In this document: positions 46,034-57,353 of the stretch, in pieces
How positions within the stretch are numbered: the stretch's first letter is position 1
Layout: the number at the start of each line of letters is the position of its first letter
NCBI GenBank assembly: GCA_021495925.1
Contig: JAKEKT010000119.1
Location: 30,245 to 94,244 of the forward strand
Length of the DNA stretch: 64,000 nucleotides
From: Diplodia intermedia
Taxonomy: Eukaryota; Ascomycota; Dothideomycetes; Botryosphaeriales; Botryosphaeriaceae
Direction: 5' to 3'
The notes under the pieces: generated by a model
Database searches by the model: none
The model's input: only the letters and a program-made list of their open reading frames with translations
What the model was told of the DNA's origin: nothing
Made by a program: the position numbers and the translations under genes

Positions 46034-46767
46034 CTAGTCGTCCCAGATCGCCTTCTTCGCCTCCTCTTCCCTGTTCTTCGCATTCGCCGCCTCCTCCCTC
46101 TCCTTCTCCCGCCTCTTGCGCTCCTTCTCGCGCATGACGCGATCGTACTCCCTCTCCTCATCCGTCCGCTTCGGCGCCCTCATGCCCAGCCCGGCCGCAA
46201 TCATCCGCGACGCCGCCGACGTCGTCTTCTCGGGCCGGCGCGCGGGGCCGCCGTCCGAATTCGCGTTCGGGGTCGGCATCGACGCGGCCGCGGCGCGCTG
46301 CTGCTGCTGCCGCTGCTGCGCGGCGGCGAAGCGGGCGTCGATGGTGCTGGCGTGGCCGCCGTCGAACTGCGGCGACGCGGGCGTGGGCGGCGGCGCCAGC
46401 GGGCCCTCGGTGCCGCCGCCGCCGACGGCGTGCTTGTTCAGGACGCTGACGGGCGACGTGGTGCTGCCGCCGTCGAGCTCCGTCTCGGTGCCCGAGCCTT
46501 CCGAGTCGGACGCCGCCTCGTCCTCCCACGACTCGGCGACGGCCTTCCTCGCGGGCTTGTTCTTCGACGGCGGCTTTGTGGTGCCGGGGCCGGGCGATGC
46601 CGAGGGCGACGGGCTGGTCGAGGAGGTGGAGATCTTGAGGTTGTTGAGGGAAGCTTCGAGCTCTGTGGACGAGGAGGGTGTTAGCTGTGCCGCTGTTGGC
46701 GCTGGCGCTGGCGATGCAGCCATTGAGGAGGATTGGACGCACCTCCTGATGAGATGGCGGATGACAT
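46034..46767 (-). CDS. Conserved hypothetical coiled-coil protein
   Basis: A 217-residue protein from two exons (46743-46767, 46034-46662) joined by an 80-nt intron. It begins MSSAISSG, then ELEASLNNLKIS. The middle is Ser/Pro/Thr-rich with KPARKAVAESWEDEAASDSE and an acidic patch. The C-terminus is a charged helix: SAASRMIAAGLGMRAPKRTD, EEREYDRVMREKERKRREKE, ending EEAKKAIWDD. I recall similar fungal proteins annotated only as hypothetical. The WED and terminal WDD acidic-tryptophan motifs resemble binding motifs, but that is inference. Divergent from the succinyl-CoA synthetase fusion, 0.65 kb apart. Confidence 0.75.
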
Positions 46768-47415
46768 TTTGGCGACTCGGATAGGAGGTTGGCAAGCTCT
46801 CGTGGTGGTGTTGGTGGCCTGAGGAAGTAGTACAGAAGACGGGTTGAGCGGGGAAAAGCGAGCGTCTAGCTGTAGCAAAAGAAGCTGGCAAGTGAAATTT
46901 GTACAGGTGAAAGTGCGAATCAGTGGGATCCCGGGAACAGGAGACAGTGTCCGGGCAAGGCGATCGCGAGCTTCCAGACTTTAAGGCGGCGTGCGCTATT
47001 GATAGATGTCACTTCCCGGTGAGGGCAGCAGCTTGCGCAGCTTCCGCGACTACGCGGCGATCACCGCGGTTCCTCCGCGTGGGGGAGCCCTGCCGCAAGT
47101 CCATCACCAGCAAGGCACATGCAGGGCCGAGGCCTGCCAGTCCACAAAAAGGGGCGGCGGCCACCACTTCCCATGCGCGGCGGGGTACCGTGCTGTGCTG
47201 CTGCAGCATTGCGTGAGACCCGAGGGCCGATGTCGCGTTGGATGCATGCACTCGACCACCCAGCTTATTCCCCGGCCGTATCTCCGTCGAGCTTCGCGCA
47301 TTATAGACCATAGACTCCGCTTCTCGGCTTCTCGGCAAGAGGCTGTCCTCGCGCTTTCGCTGCACTTCTGAACATTCATTTTCTGGAGCTTTGGGCGCAC
47401 AAGAGCAAGACCACG
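46768..47415. other. Divergent promoter region
   Basis: About 0.65 kb between divergently transcribed genes, GC-rich on the right. No coding sequence supported. Confidence 0.6.
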
Positions 47416-49718
47416 ATGCTGTCTCATCGCCTCGCATCAATGACGTCGTGTACCCTCTCGACTTCACGAGCCATACATCTCGCACGCAGCTCTTCCTTGC
47501 GCGCTTCGTTCTCAACTACTCCATCGAGGCATTCTTACGATGATACAATCCAAAACTTGAAAATTGGCCGGCACACGCGAGTCATCTTCCAGGGTTTTAC
47601 CGGCCGCCAGGCCACGGCCAATGCCAAAGAGTCTCTCGCGTGGGGCACTAACATCGTGGGTGGTGTCAAGCCAGGAAGCGAAGGGGAGCACCTGGGGCTC
47701 CCGGTTCTTCCAAGCGTACGGGCGGCGCAGGAGAAATTGAAGCCAGATGCCACCGGCATCTATGTTGCGGCACACCAGGCCGCGCCAGCCATCGAGGAGG
47801 CCATTGAGGCCGAAATCCCGCTGATCGTGGCCGTTGCCGAGCATATTCCCTTGCACGATATCTTGAGGGTACAAAAGCCAGTCCTTGTTCGGATCTGCGG
47901 CCGTCTGCTGACTGCTCACAGATACATTCTATGCTCAAGACTCAGTCAAAATCGCGACTCGTGGGCGCCAATGCCCCAGGCATCATCTCGGCCATCGGAC
48001 GCTGCCGCATTGGGTTCCAGCCGCTGCCCTGCTTTTCTCCGGGCCACGTCGGTGTAGTTGCCAAGTCGGGGACTCTGAGCTATGAGACCGTCGCCGCCCT
48101 CACCCGTGCGGGACTCGGCCAGAGTCTTTGCATTTCGATGGGCGGTGACGTCATCGCGGGCACCAGTTTCGTAGACGCTCTCAACGTGTTCGAGCATGAT
48201 CCGGACACCGAAGGAATCATCGTGGTCGGTGAGGTCGGCGGCCGCGCCGAGGAGGAGGCGGCAGAGTGGATTAAGGAGTACAGAAAGCGCACCGCCGAGC
48301 CCAAGTAGGCCCCGACGTCTCCAGTGAGCATTGCTAAATTACTAACATGGACGAAGGCCAATTGCTGCCCTCGTTGGCGGCAAGCTTGCCCCGGCCGACC
48401 GGGTGATGGGCCATGCAGGTGCCTGGCCCGCTCCTGGAGAGAACCTGGCCGAAGTCAAGGCTCAATTGCTCGAGAATGCTGGTGCGGTGATGGTAGACCA
48501 TCCAGCCAAGTTCGGTAACGTGATGAAGGGACTCCTCGCCGAGAGCGGCAGGAACATCCAAAACACTGTAGGATGCACCAAAAGTAAAAGGCGTGGATCT
48601 GGTGTCAATATGCTCACGCATTGCCATAGCAATCTCCAGCCGGCCAACGGCGCGGCTACCACACTTCCCACCGCCCACGCTTACCCTCAGCAACACCTAC
48701 CCCCAAACCCGGCAACCTCCAAAGGCGCAGCCTCCACCTGAACGCCTCCCAATCATCATCCCTCCTCTCCGAGCACGGCATCGAAACCACCCGCGAGGCC
48801 AACTCCAACGAAGACCCCCGCTACGCCAGCATAACCGTCGACCGCACCGCGCGCTCACCAGCCTTCGTCGTCTCCCCCACCACGCACCCCCGCCACATGC
48901 ACGCCCGAGCCCGCTACATCCCGTTCGACTACCGCGCGGGGCCCACGCGGGAGACCCTCTCGCGCGCCCTCGAGCAGCTGCACATGGACGCCGCGCCCCC
49001 GGGCGCCAGAGCCGCGACGCACCGGCTCCTCGAGACGCTCTGGACGCTCTTCCGCGCCTACGAAGGGGTCAGCCTCTCGACGCACCTCGCCGTCGCCGCC
49101 GACGCCGACGCGCTGCTGACGTACAGTCCCGCATTCACCTTCGACGACGCCGCCTTCCGCTCCTGCAACCGCCACGCCTCGCTGCACGCGCTGCGCGACA
49201 CGGGGCCCGAGGCCATCGACCCGGACGAGCTGGGCGCCGAGGCCGCGGGCATCGTGTACGTCAAGCTCGGCCTCGACCAGTCCGCGGAGGACCCGTCCGC
49301 CCACAACATCGGCACCCTCGTCAACGGCGCGGGGCTCGCCATGAACACGGTCGACGCGCTCGCGCTGCCGCCGCACCACGGCCGCGCCGCCAACTTCCTC
49401 GACACGGGCGGCAAGGCCACGGCCGCCACCGTCCGGCGCGGCTTCGAGCTGCTGCTCGCCGACGCCCGCGTCCGCGTCGTCCTCGTCAACATCTTCGGCG
49501 GCCTGACGCTGGCCGACATGATCGCCGACGGCATCCTGCTCGCCTTCCGCGAGCTGCGGCTCGAGGAGAGGGGGCTCCCCGTCGTCGTGAGATTGCGCGG
49601 CACCAACGAGGCCGAGGGCCAGCGGATCCTGGCCGAGAGCGGGCTGAAGGTTTTTGCGTACGACGACTTTGACGAGGCGGCGGCCAAGTGCGTGGAATTA
49701 GCGAGGGAGAGGAGCTGA
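47416..49718 (+). CDS. Succinyl-CoA synthetase-like alpha-beta fusion, mitochondrial
   Basis: A single 696-residue chain with both subunits of an ADP/GDP-forming acyl-CoA ligase. Exons 47416-47868, 47922-48304, 48357-48583 and 48691-49718 sum in phase. The N-terminus (MLSHRLASMTSCTLSTSRAI, with ASFSTTPSR) looks like a mitochondrial presequence. The alpha part (~50-350) has VIFQGFTGRQATANAKESLA, VVAKSGTLSYETVAALTRAG and VMGHAGAWPAPGENLAE with the phospho-histidine at ~297. The beta part begins near RRSLHLNASQSSSLLSEHG. It keeps NGAGLAMNTVDALALP, RAANFLDTGGKATAATV, VVLVNIFGGLTLADMIADGI and VVRLRGTNEAEGQRILAES. The front of the beta ATP-grasp domain, with its nucleotide lysine and Gly-rich loop, seems absent. 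The third donor (GTAAAA) is weaker. Substrate acid unknown. Confidence 0.85.
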
Positions 49719-50466
49719 GGGGGGCTTTTTTCTTTTTTCGATGCCTGTGAGTTGAGGTGCTGGCAATGATTGTCGATCTGCTTGTCGTTGTTCGTCTTCT
49801 GGATTTGCTTGCAAATGCGTAGAGTTTAGCAGATATATCAAGAAGCAGAAGTGTTGTATCTTTTGAGACCATTAGGGGTTCTAAGCCTCGCGGCATAATC
49901 ATGGGCTATACCGGTGATTGTGAGTGTACCTGAAAGGGCCCATTGGCCAATAGCATCATGCCCAGGATTGCATGGATTTGCAAACGATGCCCGAACAAAA
50001 CCTGCACGCACGTGACCCGTTAAGTACCCAACAAGGCTGTGACTCGGGTTTACCGCCCAATTGCCATTGACTGTCTAATATGTATTCGCGAAAGGGAACA
50101 ATATAGCGCGGGTACTACTGGAGTAGTCAATAGTGCAGCAAATGGGGGTTTGAGAGTAAACTTGCAATCAGAGCATCCTGCATCGTCGTATCTGTAGCTG
50201 TCGGCCGAGCAAAGGGTCGTCATCTATGATACACGAGAACCCTCCAAGTGCAGAAAAAGGAAAAAGAAAACCCGGTATGACGCCCTGCGCGCCCAAGAGA
50301 TGCTCTTGTCCTTGCCTGAAACTCGCCGAAAGTTTGTGTGGTATCCCCTCATTTCCGCCCATCGATCCGCGTCATGTACTCGTGAACACCGCTTTGTCTG
50401 TCGTAAAGGACGCGTGAAAGTGACATGTCGAACTGTCGCCACGGCGTCAGTGTCGTGGAGTGGCGA
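49719..50466. other. Intergenic, convergent gene ends
   Basis: About 0.75 kb between the synthetase fusion and SUMO. No gene supported. Confidence 0.6.
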
Positions 50467-50927
50467 TCAGCAGGCACCTCCGATCTGCTCTTGGTGCACC
50501 TCGAGAGTGTCGCCATCTTGCATTTCGAGCTGTACAGAGAGTGCGTTAGCGTGGAAAGTGCTTGTAGGCGCGCCGCCATTGGTGGTGGAGTGCAGTGCGG
50601 AAGCGTGACAGAAATTCAGAGCTGGCGTAGCCGTAAGTGCTCGGGTGTTCTGTAGTTGCGCCACTTCCTCCAGGCGGCAGGTCATGTGTCAAATCGGCTC
50701 CCACTCACAGTTTCCGGGTTATCAGTCGCGTTGACGCGCTGGCCGTCGAAAAGGAAACGGACGCTCGCCGGCGACTTGCCCTGGCGCTCGCAGAAAGCAT
50801 CCATGAGCTTCTTAAGCTGAGTTGTCCTCTTGATCTTGAAGAAGACCTCGTTGTTGTTGTCCGTCACCTTAATGTTCAGGTGCTCGGACTGGCCGGCGTC
50901 TTGCTTGGGGGAGCCGTTGTCCGACAT
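50467..50927 (-). CDS. SMT3: SUMO (Smt3) ubiquitin-like modifier
   Basis: Small modifier attached to lysines of target proteins through the Aos1-Uba2/Ubc9 cascade. Two exons (50709-50927, 50467-50529) give 93 residues, normal for fungal SUMO. It shows HLNIKVTDNNNEVFFKIKRT, TQLKKLMDAFCERQGKSPAS, VRFLFDGQRVNATDNPET and LEMQDGDTLEVHQEQIGG. The di-glycine is followed by a two-residue Ala-Cys tail that a SUMO protease would remove. The intron is 179 nt, long for this window, and falls exactly before LEMQDGD. UBA1 elsewhere in the window belongs to the parallel ubiquitin pathway. Confidence 0.96.
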
Positions 50928-52349
50928 TTCGGTTCTTGTGATGAGAAGTCGCTAATGAGCGCGTGGGGAGGAGTTGCAGAGCCTGTGTCGCGGTGGATTA
51001 GCACCCGGTGTTTGGATGTAGCGGCGGTGGCGAGAGGCGCGCAGGTGAGAAGCAGGTCTTGGGACAGCGGGCGACGCGATTGAGCGCGAGACGGATCGCC
51101 GGCGGCGGTGAGGCAAGCGGAGAGGCTGCGTAAGCGACGGTGATGGTTTGGGCTCAGACTCACCGGGTGTTGGATGCACAGGAGCGACGCAGCGCGGAAC
51201 ACGCGTAGAGGTTGTTTGGTGGAAAGGGAGGAAGAGTTGCCGCGGGAAGGAAGATGAAGGTGTAGGGTTTGGTGGGGTTGCCTCTGGAAAGCCGAGCCGA
51301 TGGCGCAGAGAAGCCGTGGAAGCCTCGTCTTGCGTCACGCAGGGCAAGAGGCAAACACGGCAGCTCGAGTGTCCTCCATTCACTGAGCCTCATTGTGCCT
51401 AGGCTATTCGCATCTTCCCGCGCGCCACGGTTGAGCTGGCTGCACTTGGCATATCTGAACAATGGTACACACACATCTCCATTTTTGCAACGCCTTTTGC
51501 TGAAACACCGCCAGGCCAAACTTGAGCAAGACCTCACGACGAACCCGCCGTGCCATCCCAGGGCATGCGCCATACAAGGTGGATTGCCGAGCCTCACACA
51601 GCCACGGAGTCGTCGTTGATACAAGACCAGATTGCCTACAAAAATCTGGCTACAAGGAAGAGAAGTGCCAGCGGCAGGTACATGGTCTCGTGACAGCTCC
51701 GTAGACGGTCGTTGACCGTACTCCAGATTGATGCACTGTACGAGTGCTGCAACGCGTTCTACCAAAGAAACGGCGATGACGCAAGTTGCGTGAGCTGCCC
51801 CAAAGCGCCGCTACTCAGGTACCTCGCCCTGGCCGACTACGAAGGTGTCTCGGCTGATGCCTCCCAGGTTGAAGATGAAGCAACGCAGCGAAGGCCAGTA
51901 GATAGAGTCCGGGACGTAGAGCAATGGGAGATGTTGCGCCGTAATACCTAAATCCACTCCCATGCCCCCGCGAAGGGGGGAGAGCAATAGGCGGACAAGG
52001 GGCGTTGCTCTCAGAAGATCTGAAGCACCATGCAGACACTGAGCCGTCTTGCATCGCAACTCTAATGATCTCCTTTGTTAAAAACATTGTTACTCTTCAA
52101 AATTCTGGGCGGCCGCAGAGAATTTAAGCGGGCTGGCACTTGCGATCCGCGCTAGTGCCGTTCTGGTGCTAGCTCGCGTAGCTCTCGTCGTTCGCGTTTC
52201 GCAGCTCAGACGGGTCTCTGCCGCGCATGTTTTGCTGCTGAGCGTCACCACCGCCGGGCCATCTTCCGCGCCCTTCGCACCCGCGCCGCCGTCCGCATCC
52301 TGTTGTCATCCTTCCACTCGCTTCCTCGACGGCGCAAACGACATCCGCA
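50928..52349. other. Divergent promoter region of SUMO and Nup84
   Basis: About 1.4 kb between divergently transcribed genes. Several open frames on both strands have no domain. No RNA gene recognised. Confidence 0.6.
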
Positions 52350-55300
52350 ATGGCTCCGATTCCACGCCCATCATCATCCGCGCCTCGGCGAAGGTCGCGA
52401 CGCGGATCGCATTCCAGAGCTGCCTCGGACCACGCAGCCCTCCGTTTGACGTACCGCGCCCACGACGAAGACCTCCATCCGTTGCGTTCAATGGCCGAAC
52501 GCGTCGGCAAGGAGGTGGAGAGGTTTGCAGAGAGCGTCGACAGCTGGCTGAAGGACATGAGCGATCAGAATGCCACTCCCGTCCAGAAGCACCACGCAAC
52601 CTTGAACCTCGTTGAGAGGCTGAAGAAGGAAGCCGATGCCAATGTGCGCACGCTGCGGAAGAAACTGGCCCAGGAGAACCGTGGAGCGCCTAACAAGCGT
52701 CTCGACCGCGTGCGCGATTCCGAGATCTTCCAATCCATTGAAGACGAGGAGCCCCTTCCTGTTTCCACTACCCAGAGCACGCTGAAGCAATGGCAGTCTG
52801 AGTTTGCTACCTGGGAGCTGCTTCGGACGCTTCTTGAGCACGACGAGGCAGAACCGGGCACGGATCGTGATGGCAACAAACGGAAGGCACTGGCAGGAAT
52901 GCCTGCACTCCACAAGTTCACCCCCGAGAGCGAAGTCTGGGATCGTTTCGTGTTCGAAGAGGACAGCGCTCGGGAGAAGGAGCTCATCCTGCGATGGCTG
53001 GAAGAAACCGCGGACGAGGCGGGAGAGGATATTGCTACTATAATGGAGGAGAAGTCTGGCAGGGGCGGTGGAACCTGGTCGCAGGGTTGGCTCGATACGA
53101 AATTGAAGCTCAAGCATGAGAAGAGACTTCGCCCCTTCGAGAGGTCCGCAGAAAAGGCTCTCGCCAACGTCCGGCGTGACGACACGGGCGAGCCTGTTGC
53201 ATACCAGCTGGACCCGGATGCGCCTATGCGCCAGGCCCGTGTTCTGGAGAAGTCGGATGAAGACTATGAGAATGCTGCTTGGATGGCATTGTGGGAGATG
53301 ATGAGACGTGGCAAGCCTTGGCAAGAGATCCGGGACTGGTGCCACGAGCACAACGAGCAATGGCGGGCAGTCGCATTAGGCAAGTCCTATGACAACCAAG
53401 ACCGCCGAACTTCGTTGCGCGGGTCCAACTTGGGCTCGCTCTGGCGCCGTGTGTGCTACGCCGCGGCACAGGCTGGTCAGAACGAATTCGAGAGCGCCGT
53501 GTACGGTCTTCTGGCGGGCGACGTCGCGTCAGTCGAGCCGATCTGCAGGAACTGGGATGACTTCCTCTACGTGCGACTTAACAATGTCTTGCTGGCTCAG
53601 TGGGACCAATACCTGCACCAGAAGCTCCCTTCTGCCGTCCCGCAGGCTTCGACGCGGCTCACTTCCCCACCAAACGCCCTTCAGTTGGAAGAAGCCTCAC
53701 CCAATCCAAACCGAGCAGTCATCGACTATCTCACAGAATTCGGACCCACCAGGCATGAGAGCAGGGAGCCCATGAAGATGATTCAAGGGGCTTTGATCGG
53801 AAAATCATTCCAGGATCTCGCATACAACATGGGAGTCGCTTTATCAAGGAAAGCCAACGAGGCGTCTGAGTCGACACTACTCCCGGCGGTGGATCTGGAA
53901 ACAAAAGAGCAGTTTCTTGCCCTTGCTGACAATTACGATGCCATCCGAGTCATTTCGCACATGCTTCTTATCAACAAGGCCTTCGGTATGGAAATCGATG
54001 AATCCCCCGACCGACACATCTACGAAAACGTCTTGGTCAGCTACATTGACTTTCTACGCATGGCGGGCAAGATCGAGCTTGTACCGCTTTACGCCTCGTT
54101 GCTCTCCGAGAAGCGCTCATGGGTGGTCCTCGGAGTTGCTTCCACAGACATTCGTAACTTTGAGGAACAGAAACTTCAGGTCCAGCTTATGGAAAGCTAC
54201 GATATTGATCTCGACGAAGTCCTGGAGCACCAGTTCGAGTACTCCATGTTGGCAGCAGACTTCCGACTGAAAGCCGACGACTACATCCGTAAATACGAAT
54301 TTCTGGAGCCTGCAAAGCACCAGCAATGGCCTGGTCAGCGTGTTCGCAAAGCGTTCTTGCCGGACGGTGTCAGACCAGAGGATGAGATGCTCATTCGCAG
54401 TTGCGAGTGGTGGATGCATCTTCCGGAGAGGTGGCACAAGACTTTTGTTGCCTTGTCGGAGTCCCTGAAAGCATTCTTGCTCTACGGGCACATGGGCGCT
54501 GCCGTCAGGCTCATAGAGCGGTTGCCATACCGCCACGTCTCGAAACTGAAGACGGCTGAAATGCCGGAGATTGGTCGTAGTATCGACGTTATGGAAGACG
54601 AAGACGACACGTTTGTGACTGTGGAAGGAGACTCGAACCATCGCCGCTCCTCTCGCAACATGCGCCCCACAGTTCAGCAACGTCGCTCGCTCTCACCAGA
54701 GACGATTGAAATGACAAGGAAAATCAAGGCCGAATTGAAGGATGACAGCAGACTATATTTCGAGCTTCAGCAACTCGTGCAAGCGATCAAGATGCTCGAC
54801 GAGTGGCGGATCGAGGAAGCCGAGCTTATCAAGTATGAACATGGAACATCATCTCTTATGGAACACGACGGTGTTAACGACTCACTCAGCCTTAAATCGA
54901 CCGGTGGAGCCATGCCTCCCAAGAACAAGATCCGCAATCTCCTCGAGAGCGTCTGCGAAGCCGCGAATCCCATCCTTGGCGACGTACTCATGCTCGCCTG
55001 CGACGGTAAAACTACATTCTCGCCACATGCCCTTTCCCTCCGAAACGTTTGACACTGACGCCTCGCGTAGATGAGGAAGCCGAGCAGCTGATCCACCTCC
55101 GTCGCGCGTACCTCCCCGAGGTGATCATCGGCTACCACAGCGTCCTCCACAGCGCGGCGCACATGGTCGGCCGCGACAACATCACGCGCTGCATGGACCT
55201 CGCCACGGCGCTCGCGGCGCCCGAGAGCGCGGACCTGACCAGCGTGTTCATCGAGACGGGCCGCATGCAGGAGCTCGTGTCGGCGTTCGCGCACTCCAGC

Positions 55301-55432
55301 CTGGCCATGATCCGGTTGTCGGAGGGCAGCGGCAAGAGGGAGCCGAGCAAGAAGCGCGCGCGGGACGGGCAGACGATGAGGCTGTGGGAAATCAACACGG
55401 GGGACGACTCGGGGAACGGGGCGCAGGACTGA
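52350..55432 (+). CDS. NUP84: Nucleoporin Nup84/Nup107
   Basis: Scaffold component of the Y-shaped (Nup84/Nup107-160) complex of the nuclear pore. Two exons (52350-55005, 55071-55432) give 1005 residues, longer than yeast Nup84 (726) and near human Nup107 (925). The N-terminus is basic (MAPIPRPSSSAPRRRSRRGS). The body is alpha-helical with typical blocks: AAWMALWEMMRRGKPWQEIR, DWCHEHNEQWRAVALGKSYD, SLWRRVCYAAAQAGQNEFES, AVYGLLAGDVASVEPICRNW and DDFLYVRLNN. The last exon holds the C-terminal helices (LIHLRRAYLPEVIIGYHSVL). It ends in a basic KKRARD stretch that could act as a nuclear signal. The single intron is GTAAAA..GTAG and phase 1. Confidence 0.94.
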
Positions 55433-56086
55433 GGTGGTCGTGTGGGAGTTGCGAAGAAGAAGAAGAAGAAGAAGAAGAAGAGATTGGGAACGGGGAGGAG
55501 GGAGCCTTTGGCGGGGATAGGGTGTATGGAGACGACGGGCGGTGGAAACATGGGGCGTTGTTGGTGTGTGCGGGGAGAGTTGTTCCTAACAAAATTCATA
55601 AGCATTACGCTTTGCAGCGAGGCGTCTGGGTTTGGACGGCGACGACGACGACGAGATGGGGCGAGAGCTTTGCGGATCTCTCGTGTGTATGTAGACAACA
55701 ATACAAGCAACATCGAAGAGCCGGGGCAGAAGCTGTCAGTCAGGATGTCGAAGTGAGTGAGCTACACGGTCGGTCGGTGGCGGCGTCGCGTGCGGCGCGC
55801 GCGCGTCCGTCCGTCGGATGGACCATGCATGAGAGGGCCAAACAAAGGTGGTCGTGGACCCGCACCTCACTCACTGCCACCACACAGCGAAGAAGAGCGC
55901 CGCCGTGCCCATCGGGCGTGTCGTCGCCGCCGCCGCCGCCGGGGTGCTGGGGGCGGCGCTGGGGGCGGCGCTGGGAAACAATGACGACGACGACGACGAC
56001 GACAAACACCGTCGCTGCTGCTGCTGCTGCCGCCGCCGCCTTCGCGCCTCCTCCTCCTCCGACGATGACGACGATGACGACGATCG

Positions 56087-56117
<31 letters not shown>

Positions 56118-57353
56118 CTCACCCCGCCCGCGTTTCAAAGTGAAAAGGACGCGTTCGGTGATGGGCGATCGGGAGGGAGGGAGAGCAAGGAGCTCCCGGC
56201 CTGAGGTCGGTCAGATTCGCTTTGCGACATGCATGGCGGCGCGGCTTGCGTCGATTGGGGTCGATGGGGTCGGTCGGTGGGAGGGCATGGGAGAGAGAGA
56301 GAGAGGCAGGTGGGTGGGTGGGTGGGTGAAGCCAAAGCGGGCGGCGGGTCAAGCAGAGGTGGTGGGTGAGCGGGCGAGTGAGCGGAGGCTGGTCAAGCGG
56401 ACGGGAGGAGAGAGTGAGGGTAGGGTAGGCAGGGAGGGAGGGAGGCCGGTCGTCGTCAGGCAGAGGGGGAGGCGGAGGCAGAGGCAGAAGCAGAAGCAGA
56501 GGCAGAGGCAGAGGCAGAGGCAGTTCAGGCAAAGGCAAGCGGAAGAGATTAAGACAAGAAGACGAAGAGATTGAATTAAGAAGAATTTTACTCTAAAACT
56601 AGAACTGAAGCCCAAGACAGGCCCTTCTTTAACCAACTCAATCGCTTGGAAACCTTCGCAACTGAGCCGCTCACAGCAAACCAGGTTGCCCATCGACTGT
56701 GAACACCGCTGACCACGCATTGTTTAATGAGGATAGCGTCCGTGACCTCTTTTTGTTTTTTGACCCGGAATGCTCGGCTCTTTCCAACGGGCTTGCCTTC
56801 CTTGATCCGTCCCAATTTGTTTCTTTTTGTTTTTTCTGGTGGAGGGTGGTGCTGCATGGATGAGCGTTGACTTTTTTTTCTGGTTGTTTTTTCAATCTTT
56901 CTGGGTTCCATGGCACCCGGTTGAAGAAGAAGAAGAAGAAGAGGAGAGGGTGGTCGAGGGAAGAGCTGTTTAAATAGGGCACGGTTGGGCAGTGAATGTA
57001 ATGCCCTGGACCCTGGCCGGTGACCTGGCAACGCGTGCACGTGTTGGGGCAGTCTGGTCGGAGGGCGGGCAGTTGGATCACTGGGTGACTTCCATACTGG
57101 GCGTGGCAGCGTGTACGCAGCCCGGTGCCCGTTGCGTGTGCGTGACTCACCCGATCACTTTCAACGCGACGGCCCACGTCTGCATCTTGTCCGCATGTGA
57201 ACAGCGCTTGGGGCGCCCACGGCGCCAACCTGGCGTGGTGGCACTCCTCAGTCAGCGAGAGGTCCTTCCTCAGTGTGAACAAAGCTCCAAATTTTATGAA
57301 CAATAGTACAAACACGCGTAGATCGATCACTTCCTGGCATTGAGCCTCCGTCA
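55433..57353. other. Microsatellite-dense intergenic tract
   Basis: Between Nup84 and the MFS gene. It holds simple repeats in close succession: (GAA)n at ~55455-55482, GAC/CTG triplets at ~55983-56030, GAC triplets at ~56062-56080, CCCTCG hexamers at ~56092-56120, GA at ~56291-56308, GGGT at ~56309-56328 and AGGCAG hexamers at ~56470-56525, then GAA again at ~56924-56945. One frame within it is listed separately with low confidence. Confidence 0.7.
55848..56204 (+). CDS. Doubtful small ORF with membrane-like helix and Cys cluster
   Basis: A 118-codon frame with KKSAAVPIGRVVAAAAAGVL continuing GAALGAALGNN, which would be a short hydrophobic helix. It is followed by poly-Asp, HRRCCCCCRRRLR, a second poly-Asp run and an ALALALAL stretch. 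A plausible splice acceptor (CCACCACACAG) precedes AAGAAGAGC near 55890, and a start on an upstream exon is possible but not found. The Asp, Cys and Ala/Leu runs come directly from microsatellites, so this may be a non-coding repeat read as protein. Confidence 0.2.

Noticed and set aside
48593..49672. A 359-codon Arg/Pro-rich plus-strand frame
   Set aside because: It is a +1 shadow of the GC-rich beta part of the synthetase fusion, which has recognisable motifs in the other frame.
55384..56574. A 396-codon frame running from the end of Nup84 through the microsatellite tract
   Set aside because: It starts inside the Nup84 coding region and is composed of repeat-derived Arg/Gly/Gln runs with no domain.
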